Shown here one piece after another: positions 56,060 through 64,000 of a stretch of 64,000 bases of DNA. Every line of letters starts with the position of its first letter. Positions within the stretch are counted from its first letter, which is position 1. The notes beneath the pieces were generated by a model that was not told the DNA's origin, did not search any database, and saw nothing but the letters and a program-made list of their open reading frames with translations. This DNA comes from Pohlia nutans (Eukaryota; Streptophyta; Bryopsida; Bryales; Mniaceae), in assembly GCA_022496805.1 (NCBI GenBank), contig CM040102.1, positions 434,001 through 498,000 of the forward strand, in the 5' to 3' direction. The position numbers and the translations under genes are program-made.

Positions 56060-57980
56060 ATGCGAAAGTGCGCAAGCGAACTACCCATGGCCAATAGTGC
56101 GCAAGCCAACTGGAACGCCGTGCGTATCGTCTACGGGTCCGGGGATCCCAAGATTATAATGGAGGGCCACAAGAGGACGTGCTTCTTCCATTGGAAGCAA
56201 TCATTGGAGAAGCACACCAAACAATATATCAAGCACGATTTGCAGGAACAACACAAGCATCTCTGCCTCCAGTATCGCAACGCCTTGTCAATGCTAGAGG
56301 TAGAGACACGATATTGTGCCATCAAAGCTTGGTGGAGCTCATCAAATTGTACCTCCGACGATGGATTGCTACATCTTGATCTCTGGCTTGCGTTTTGGCA
56401 TTTCCGATATCTTCAGTGGGGTGGCTTCATGGAACTGGTTAGTCTTTTGCTTCCCTAGTCTTGTAAGTTCTTCACTTCTTTGATATATTCAGATTTTCAC
56501 ACTTCTCTATTTTCTTTGAACAAGAGCATCGCATGTCGGAGTCGGACTTTGCTCAAATGCCCTCGTGCAATCTTGCCGAGTCCGTCCACAACAAGTAGCT
56601 TCAAGCGTCAGGCAACAAGGGTGGCGATTTGTATGTTGCCACCGTGGATGACTACATCCGAGCATTCTTGCAAGTGGTGGCCTACTATCAATTCCTCAAG
56701 GGGGGCAATGGTGGCGATGCTCCTAGCAAGGAGGAACTGAAACCTGTAGCGTCCAACGACGTGCCGAGCGCACCAGTGATCCTACTGTGCTGCAGAAGGT
56801 CTTCTTGGACATGCCCGGAGGCGAGGAATTCTCCACTCCCAATCCACACCTCGAGAGCGCCGAGGTATTTGGATCGCAGAAGCGTAGGCCCGATACTCCC
56901 ATTAGTGCAGATGATGAGACACACCACCCCGACACCATCAACGTTTCTCGCACCCGTCCCGGCAAGAGACTCACTAGATCTAATCCCGTAATTCTACCTA
57001 CAATTGTCGAAGAGTCTTTCCCAAACGTGCAAGAAGTTCAAGCGCCTCCACCGTCCGGGCTCGATTTCCGCTGAGTCACCACTGTTCAAGAGACCAAGGT
57101 TGACGAGTTGCTTTGGCATATAGCCCATCTCCCTTACAATTCCGGCAAGTCTTGTTGGGCCATGCATGCGGGTACTAGGAAGAAATGCACAGCAAAGCTT
57201 GTCACCAACAATCAGAGTGTCCCTTGCCCGGCATACTTTGGAGTTTGGGATTTTTACACAATGCAAAATCGAAAACCTATGAAGTTCTTTTTTTGTCCAG
57301 ACGACATCGAGCGTTGTGTGAAGGGATTCCGTCGCAAGTGGGTTGTTCCATTTTCAGACACCCAAGGCAAGCCCCCAATTCCTCCCGTGTGGCCTGTTAA
57401 GGTTGGTACTAGACTCACTCGCTCGGAGATCATGGCCCTTGAGAATGCAGGATTCCAACTTCCTTCTAAGAAGCGCATCACTCTCACTCGACTATTCAAC
57501 AACTCTGCTCACCCACTCGACTTGTCAAGAGTTTGAATTCCCGACAACCCTGACTACATTCCTCCCACGAGGAAATCCAAGGCTACTCGACGCTCTGGCA
57601 CTGGACCCTCGATAAAACACAAGCAGAATGTTGGATCTGCTCGAGCCATGCACGGAACCGTTTTGAAGTTGACCATGATCCCCCACCCAGGATTCGGTTG
57701 TGTTATCCTGTTGCAGTCCAAACCTCCTCCTACAGATGCCATTTACCAAGTGACGGTGAGCTCTCACCCAGAGTGTACTTGCGCGGCCTTCAAAGATACA
57801 ATTATCAAGTTCGGGAGCAAGCGCAATTCCTATCTGAATTGTAAGCATTTGTACTACATATTTGTTAAGGTTTCTAACTTAGATCCTGAAGTTAACCTGT
57901 TCATACAAGCCCAAACCTTTAGTTTCAACGAGGTCAAGTTCATCCTTGAAGGTGGCCTTTTGACACATTCTACCACCTAG
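56060..57980 (+). pseudogene. MULE transposase (C-terminal part) with SWIM zinc finger
   Basis: 5'-truncated and broken transposase. 56060-56427 resembles the end of a MULE DDE domain (CFFHWKQSLEKHTKQYI, RYLQWGGFMEL); an intron to about 56522 is likely; 56523-56780 continues (MSESDFAQMPSCNLAESVHN, DLYVATVDDYIRAF). The C-terminus carries a SWIM finger, HPECTCAAFKD then NCKHLYYIFV (about 57765-57870), as in Mutator transposases. Stops: TAG 56596-56598 where Trp is expected (HNK-LQASG), TGA 57072-57074 and TGA 57534-57536. The N-terminal catalytic region is not recognised upstream, and PMANSAQANW has Asn where an Asp is usual. Not functional. Confidence 0.8.
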
Positions 57981-58201
57981 ACTTGTTCCCGACTTAGGAA
58001 TACTTTGTCCCTAATGGACGTAGTTGTTTGTTGACCACGTGTGTACTTGCTCTATCACTCATAAAAATACATATATGTACTTCTACACTCTACAAATAAT
58101 ACAAACCATATTCAATGATCAATCTTTATTCTTGTCCAATCATTGCAGTACAATAATTCTTGCATGTCTCTCACACCGTCCAACTCTAGACTTCCCGCTT
58201 T

Positions 58202-58741
58202 TTAACTACGCCTCCGACGTCCCCAGCTCCTTGAAGCACTTGCTGCATGTTCTCCGTGTGATTTAGGCGTGCTTACTAGATTGGGCCGAAGTAAATCTAC
58301 ATAGCTAATGGTTCGGTCCTTCATCCGTTCTCCCAATTGCAAAGGATGTGGTGATAACCCTCGCATGCTCTCATAGAATGACAATGGCTGTGAAGAATCC
58401 ACTACCTCCGTGACCTCTTCTTGCTTGTCAACCGTGTTGTCCTCATCCTCCACCTCTTCTCTTTCCTCCACTGCGTCTACTTCTCTTACCACCACATCTT
58501 CCTTCCTCAATTTGTCCGCAGATCGTTGCCGCTTGTCTTGCTCCACCCTCCACTTCCAAGCTTGCGTGGATTGTGAGAAGAGTGTCATCACATATTCAGG
58601 ACAATATCGTTCTGCAGCACTTTTCTCATTCCTCTCACATTCCGGCAATGGATTAAATCATTAAATGGAATACAGGGATCTTCTAAACTTACTATCTCCT
58701 CATCCCATCCTAGGCCGTCAAACATGTATCTCTCATCTCCC
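58202..58741 (-). CDS. Small acidic gene in MULE-2 (two exons, unknown function)
   Basis: Likely start ATG 58741 (MGDERYMFDGLGWDEEI), donor at GTAAGT about 58690, acceptor before about 58630, then RNEKSAAERYCPEYVMTLFS, a basic helix, a Glu/Val-rich acidic stretch and a C-terminus ending SWGRRRRS at the stop near 58202. The intron is short (about 58 bp). No known domain. It lies between the transposase and the right TIR and points inward, opposite to the transposase. Could be a second transposon accessory gene. Confidence 0.4.
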
Positions 58742-59269
58742 ATCGTAGACTACTTGTCTACATTCTTGTTGTGTTTGAGTGTAAGGACGTCCTTATATAT
58801 TGAGTCGTGACAACTTTGTCTACCACAATGAATTATTGCTACAGTCCAAGTTGTAGCAATCAAATCAACAAGTAGCTAGAACAAAGACAAAATTGATGAG
58901 ATAAGAATGCCACAACTACGTGCTTTGTCTCTTGTGCCTTGTCCTTTTATTCACTTAGTCTTCAATAGCATCAATCTTGTTCACTCATTGAAACCTTTCT
59001 TGACTTCTTCATTTGCTTTGATTTTATACTTAGCCTTTATTTCTCAATTATCTATTTATGTGTCTATTTTAAGTAATTAAATTCAATCAAGAGTGTACCA
59101 AAAAAAAAGTGGTTGTTTTTTGTGGACCTCAATTCCACGGTAATGGGTCAAAAAAATATACTATTATTAACAGGAATCTCGAATATTCTTCGGAATATTC
59201 GAATCTTTCAAAAAATTAGCTAAAAATTACTAAAAATATTTCTATTTTTAATTGCTGCCCGCTCTACGC
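58742..59269. other. MULE-2 right subterminal region
   Basis: AT-rich, no ORF. Contains CCACGGTAATGGGTC, resembling CCACGGTCATAGG of the left subterminal side, supporting pairing of the two ends. Confidence 0.45.
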
Positions 59270-59331
59270 TCTCCAAATTTGCGCTCTCTGCTCTCCGCTC
59301 TCCGCTGTGCACTCATATAGAAGTGTCGTCC
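59270..59331. repeat. MULE-2 right TIR with GAGAGCG heptamers
   Basis: Minus strand from 59331: GGACGACACTTCTATATGAG, then AGCGGAGAGCGGAGAGCAGA and further heptamers. The upstream gag frame runs into it (RAESRERKFGERRAG), which is not real protein. Confidence 0.8.
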
Positions 59332-59341
59332 GATTACGCGC

Positions 59342-60726
59342 TCTGCGTATCCGATTAGCTGACTCCCCGGATTTGCGCTCGATCCGACCCCCGGGAAGCT
59401 CCTAGGTGGTGCGATCTGGGGTCGAGGAGCTTGGCCCCTTCCCCTTCCGTAACCTGGCTGGATCTGATACACCTGCTGCATTTCCTCATCGTCTTCCTCC
59501 TCCGGAATAGTATAATACACACCGGTTTTCGGGTCTACAAATTGGACTGATCTCCTGAAAACCGGTTGTGTACACTCGCTGGCGAAGTGGCCGTGCTCCT
59601 TGCAGCGTGGACACCAGACATTGGACCCGCTGGTAGGAACGATCTTCCTAGGCATCCGGTTCTCTGCCAAGTTCACCCGGATTGCGTCCAGCGATTCCTT
59701 GATACTCTTCATCACATCATCTTGCTCTACCTTGACTTGAACTGTACCCTTGTCCCGTCCGGACTTCACTACCTTCGAACTCGTGGTCTTCCCGTACTTC
59801 GACTCTGGTTCACTCTCCGAGCTTCCGGATTCTTCCGTATTGCTGTCAGCACTACTCGAGCTGTCTGAGCTCTTGGACTCGGAGTACTGCTTTTTCTTCT
59901 TCCGATCTCTATGGCAGTGCTTCTTACTCTTTCCTTCCTTCTGGTCACTCCTCTTTAGCGACTTCCGGAGTGACTGGGCGGAGTTCTCATAGTTCTGAGC
60001 AGCCTCCATAGCTTCCCGGAGACTAGCCGGTCTGCTCTGCCGGATATGGAATCCCATTTCCTTGGGAAATCCGGCCACATACCACTCCACTTGTACACTA
60101 GGGGCGATCTCCGTGGTGAGTTTCTGAATGAGCCCCTTCACTCGCTGACCATACTTCCGGACGGACTCCGTCCTCTTCATGGTCATAGTACTCAGACGTC
60201 CCAGAGCTCTGGCTTCTTCTCCAGCTTCCCGGAAAGTCCGGACAAAGGCGTTGGTCAGCCTGTCCCAGTCTTCCCGGACGTCTATCGGAACATCCAAGTA
60301 CCACTTCAGGGCCTCTCCCTTCAGCAACCCGGCAAACACCCGGAGTCTAGATTCCGGATCTTCCTGGTTAGCACGGGCAGTGGCCACAAACTCATCCAGC
60401 CAATCATCCACGTCATTCTCCCCATCTCCCTTAAACCGGTTGTACTTCAACCGTGTGAGTGGACCTCTCCGTACCACCTCCATGGGATCTTCTTCTTCTT
60501 CTTGTTCTGAATCTGGGTGGGCATCTCCTTTCGGTTGAAATTCTCTACCGTACTGCTCCACAATCGGGACCACAACTTCTTCCGGTTGAGCAGCGTAGTA
60601 AGTTTATTCCTCCGGAGGGCTGAATTCTCTTGCTAACGCTGATGGCCCACCAGTGGCGCTCGCCTTCTTCCGTGCGGATCTTGTAACTCTCCTAGTGTCC
60701 GTTTCATCAGATTGTCCTTGAGTCAT
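59342..60726 (-). pseudogene. Gypsy Gag (N-terminal and first zinc knuckle)
   Basis: Start at ATG 60726 (MTQGQSDETDTRRVTRSARK). One in-frame TAA at 60604-60606 after REFSPPEE, then open to the MULE-2 insertion. Capsid-like retrotransposon gag domain about residues 85-230 (FKGDGENDVDDWLDEF, LLKGEALKWYLDVP), a Lys/Ser-rich spacer, a CCHC knuckle WCPRCKEHGHFASEC, and a Gly/Arg/Pro tail to YAERVI, where MULE-2 interrupts. The remaining two knuckles lie at 47172 and below. Three CCHC knuckles in total. Confidence 0.9.
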
Positions 60727-60890
60727 GAAGCAAATCCGGTATCCCTCGGCTGCTTCTCCTCTTTCTTTAGGACTTGCACTTGCGACTTCCACGGGTAGGA
60801 TCTCTTCTTAGTGAAACCGGTTCACAGATCAGCCTTCGCGCCTTCCGCACTTCAGATCCGGTATATCTCTGTTGCTTCCCAGCTCTAGAA

Positions 60891-60908
60891 TCCCAGGCAG
60901 CGGCGCCA
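60891..60908 (-). promoter_or_regulatory. Primer binding site (tRNA-Asp-like)
   Basis: Minus strand TGGCGCCGCTGCCTGGGA, 14 nt after the LTR end, one or two changes from the TGGCGCCGTTGCC site of Athila/Tat-type gypsy elements, complementary to tRNA-Asp. Confidence 0.75.
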
Positions 60909-60922
60909 AAATTTTTGAGCCA

Positions 60923-63900
60923 TGTTGTAGCACGTGATACCGGATATTCCCCTAGAACGCACTTTTTCGTATTAAGAGCGCTCGTAGAGGTGATTTCCGG
61001 GTTATCGTTCCGCGGAGATTCTGTGAAGTGGAAAGCTTCCGGAGATGGTCCCGGACTGGTGATCTCTCTCTCTTTGTCACCAGCTGAATTCCTCTTTCCT
61101 ACCAAACCGGGCCTCCTCCTACTGACTTACCCGGTTACAACTAGATCCGGTATCCTTCCGGGGAGGACTTCTACTAATCTTCCTCTCTCCCGGTCTACCG
61201 TTATTATCTGATCCGGTTTTGTTTAACCTCTGTTTCCCCTCAGAGGGTTCTCCATTCACATTAGGGGTGCTAGATTGAAAGATACACCCCTCCCTACCTG
61301 ATTCAAGTGATGGGAAATTCACTACCTTCCGGTTATCCTCACAAAACTCCTAATCCCGGGTACTTACCGTACTGCCCTTTCAACTGCTAGCTTAACCCAA
61401 CCGGCAGCCGTGTCACGCAAGCGCGATCCGGTTTCCCCTTTCTCCCAATTACTACAACGACTTACTAACCGGAATAGACATTATCCGGAGAATCCGAAAC
61501 TAATATTCAGGAATTCTAGCGCCCTGTTTTACTCCTGTGATCCCGTATTTCTCCTCGCCTGGACCTTCCGAGTGCTGGCACTCCAACCGGACTACCCGTC
61601 CAGGAGTTCTGAGCAACCCGGAGTACCCCCTCCTACCTGCCCAGCCACTAACCCGAATTACCTAGCGTACGGAACTTAGAAACCACTCTTTCAAACAGTC
61701 CTCAAATCACCCAAAAAACCATATTCAGACTTCACACCCAAATCACTCGAGAACCCGGACGGCCTACCCAGTTACTAAGGGACTCTTGACTACTGTATCA
61801 TTCCACAAACAACCCCACAGCACATACAAATTTTGGATAATGCTCTACAGCAGTTTGCTTTCAAGGAAACAGTAATACAAGAAGACCCCAAGAATGCCAA
61901 GCATTCCTGGGCAAGTAGTGGCCCTCAGCCACCGGTCCGGATTTCCCGCCCAGATCCTACAAACCCGTGATCCGGAAATCAAGGGAAATCTCATCCAAAA
62001 GATCCTAATCTTACCCAACTGGAAAAAGCGCCTAACCTACCACGACAAGGTCCTATTCACAAGTGGGTTTAGTCTACCTAGCCTAATGCCTACTCCCTAG
62101 CCTGATCCGGTTTACACTGCAATCCGGATCCTACTGCTCTTTCTGCCCTTCCGGTCCACTGATCCTGTCGCCCTCAGAGCCCTCGTCCTCTTCCTGGTCA
62201 GATTTCGGAGAAGCATCCTCCATCTTCTTGGAGCGGCGCTCCCGGACTTCCCCCTGGTCACTTTCCCCCTCAGACTCCGGTTGACTCCCATCCGGCTCGT
62301 CCTCCTGGGTCTCGTGTTCCTCCGGTTTGCCTGCATCCACTTCGCACTCCTCTGGCTCACCGGCATCCGTCCTGTCTTCCTGGTCACCTACATCCGGTCG
62401 GCCGTCTACCTCTTGGTCTTCCCCGGGTCCTAACTTCCTACCCGGGGTGGTTCCGATCTCCGCCAAATCAGCAGCCTGGTCTGCCAAATTAGCTAGGCTG
62501 CCTTCCGATTGGTCCCCTCCGATACTAGCATCCGGATTTCTCCGCGGCATACTCTCCACCGGACTCGCAGCTGGTCTTGACGTTTGTTCCGGAGTGGATT
62601 GACCTCCGGCCATCATCCTATCCATCTCTCCCGTTCTGGGTGCCTCCTGCGATACATGGAATGCGGCCAACAATTCACTATTGGCTAAGGGTGCATTCAT
62701 ACCTCTCTGACTTGCTACCCTCTCATCCGGTTCGGACCCGGATGGAAATCTTGCTTGATGCTCCGCCAGCAGTTTCCGGAATTCCACCAATCCTGCCTCG
62801 ACCCTTGCGGCGTACTTCTTTGCCACATTCGTCACTTGGGCGGCACCGTCCAATCCGGCTTCGTCCATCCTTTCCCGATACAACCGGGCCTCTATCTGGG
62901 CCTCCCCATCCGGTCTGAACAGTGACGCGAGGAGCCGGTAAGTGGGAGACTTCTGCTCCTTCAGAGCCCGGATCTCATCATGTTGCCTTACCAGTGCCAA
63001 GCTCCTTTCCAAAGCTTCCCTCCAGAGCTTGTCTACTTCCTTCCTCATTCTCCGGACGATCTCCGGGTACCTCTCCACCTGTGTACTCTGGAGGACACGC
63101 CCAACTTCCTTCATCGAAGTACAGATGGGGCGGTACTTACCTTCCATCGTTTCTAATGCCTCCCTGACCGGTTTGAGGAAGTCCTCCTCCGATTCTCGTA
63201 GGGGGATGTCCTCCAGTTCCGGTCCTTCATCCCGGGGAGCTTACTCATAAGTCCGGATCTCCTCCGGATACTCCTCTTCGTCCCGCACCGGTTTCGATTC
63301 TCGCGCCCTCTTGGTTTTCACCCGGACGTTATTATGTCGTCCGCTCGACTCCGGTTTCTTCTTCCTCCGGCTATCCACCGGTGTCACCTTCCTGTGTCTC
63401 TTCCTCGGAGGAACCCTAACCCCGGTCACAATCGTGTCCTGGTCCTCATCCTCTTCCTCCTCCTCTTCTCCCGGAATCCTCAGGTGCCTCTTCACCTGTC
63501 TTCGGGGTAGTGTCTCCTGGTTTGGTTCCTCCTCAGGTTCCGATTCATCTGGAATCTCCTGGAGTTTCTTGCGTTGGCCTCGGGTGCGCGCCCTGAAGTG
63601 GCCCGCCCTCACTGGTGTCTTCTGACCCGGTTCCTCCTCCGGTTCCGATTGGCCTTCCTCTATATCCGGATTGATCGCTGCTTCGTCCGTTCTTCTTTCT
63701 TCCTACTCTTCCCGTTCTTCCTCGTCCGGGCTGTCCTCGTCCTCGCTCTCATCCGGATTCCCCTCCCGGACCCTTGGCGGCTCCCGGTTCATGATCCTCC
63801 GGCTGTTCTCCCATTGCTCCCTCTCCTTCGTCTTGAGACACCCGTACTTGTCATACAAATGAAACAGGAAAGGGGTTAGAGGACACCCCTTCTTGTTTCC

Positions 63901-64000
63901 GAGTTTGCGCGCTTCCCGTTCCACCAACTCGTCCACAATGAGTCCCCATCCGGTCTTCCGGGTTTTGAAGTAGGCCCCGTAAATGGTCTTCGTTAGCTTG
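60923..64000 (-). mobile_element. 5' LTR of the gypsy element (type B, continues past the edge)
   Basis: Ends GTGCTACAACA at 60923 (element strand) directly before the PBS region. Nearly identical to LTR-B (15206-19198) over the visible 3.1 kb. Hairpin at 61888-61910. Its location immediately 5' of PBS and gag shows that the ORF it carries lies in the LTR and upstream of gag. Confidence 0.92.
62131..64000 (-). pseudogene. LTR-encoded protein, type B, 5' LTR copy (edge-truncated)
   Basis: Same protein as 15441-17990. Two in-frame stops at sites where LTR-B has Gln codons: TAA at about 63241-63243 (TYE-APRDEG) and TAG at about 63703-63705 (EEREE-EERR), both explained by one C-to-T change each. 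Otherwise the sequence is almost unchanged. The N-terminal part is outside the window. Confidence 0.85.

Larger units (their letters stand above)
47173..59331. mobile_element. MULE-2: complete 12.2-kb Mutator-like element
   Basis: Outer ends GGAAAACTTAG... (47173) and GGACGACACTTC... (59331, minus strand) are related TIRs followed by GAGAGCG heptamers, flanked by a perfect 10-bp TSD GATTACGCGC (47163-47172 and 59332-59341), within the 8-11 bp range known for MULEs. Contents: methyltransferase-like gene on the minus strand near the left TIR, 66-bp minisatellite, MULE/SWIM transposase pseudogene on the plus strand, and a small acidic gene on the minus strand near the right TIR. Subterminal 47223-48425 has no gene. 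Confidence 0.85.
46204..64000 (-). mobile_element. Ty3/gypsy element, 5' portion (5' LTR, gag, protease) hosting MULE-2
   Basis: From right to left: 5' LTR (64000 to 60923), PBS, leader, gag (60726-59342), MULE-2 insertion, zinc knuckles and protease (47172-46204), solo LTR. Pol is missing on this side because of the rearrangement at 41663. Near-identity of this LTR with 15206-19198 suggests that both portions are the same insertion. Confidence 0.85.

Noticed and set aside
1..64000. tRNA, rRNA or other structural RNA genes
   Set aside because: None recognised on reading both strands; only tRNA-complementary primer binding sites were seen.

Overview
This is eukaryotic, land-plant DNA made mostly of nested transposable elements, with one convincing host gene. 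Spliced genes with GT-AG introns, plant-type Ty1/copia, Ty3/gypsy, Mutator, hAT-like and Tourist-like elements, and a PLS-DYW pentatricopeptide (PPR) gene point to a plant. The repeat style of the PPR protein (MYAKSGSIDDA, NACASAGALEW) is what I know from mosses, so a bryophyte, probably a moss, is my inference; the species is not determined.

Layout. 1-3859: 5' part of a Ty1/copia element on the minus strand, whose frame stays open to the window edge. 3860-19198: a plus-strand piece of a Ty3/gypsy element (zinc knuckles, protease, RT, RNase H, integrase, 3' LTR), interrupted by a 4.5-kb solo LTR inside the protease and by two 297-bp hAT-like MITEs in the pol gene. 19199-22515: an LTR fragment, a Tourist-like MITE and unassigned sequence. 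22516 to at least 32190: a Mutator-like element (MULE-1) carrying a broken, intron-containing gene with a ParB-like domain and an N6/N4 DNA-methyltransferase-like domain; solo LTRs sit in its TIR and in its ParB exon. 36330-about 39680: a PPR-DYW gene preceded by an exon that completes an OSB-type PDF motif. 41663-64000: the other part of the gypsy element on the minus strand (5' LTR, primer binding site, gag, zinc knuckles and protease). It is split by the same solo LTR and by a complete 12.2-kb MULE (MULE-2, 47173-59331, 10-bp TSD) that holds a second methyltransferase-like gene, a 66-bp minisatellite of about 75 units and a MULE/SWIM transposase pseudogene.

Two larger structures tie this together. 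First, 3860-11086 and 41663-48889 are an inverted duplication of 7,227 bp without indels (paired coordinates always sum to 52,749) and with about ten substitutions. The 5' LTR at 60923-64000 and the 3' LTR at 15206-19198 are nearly identical over the visible part. The simplest reading is one gypsy insertion cut in two by an inversion that duplicated its middle. Second, the gypsy LTRs are giant (4.0-4.5 kb) and each carries a long sense-strand ORF (849 codons intact in one LTR; 1,086 codons with one stop in another), upstream of gag.

Best candidates for something undescribed: MULEs that carry a ParB/N6-N4-methyltransferase-like gene at the same place and orientation in two independent copies; the LTR-encoded protein family; a covarying RNA hairpin in these LTRs; and the PDF-PPR-DYW gene.
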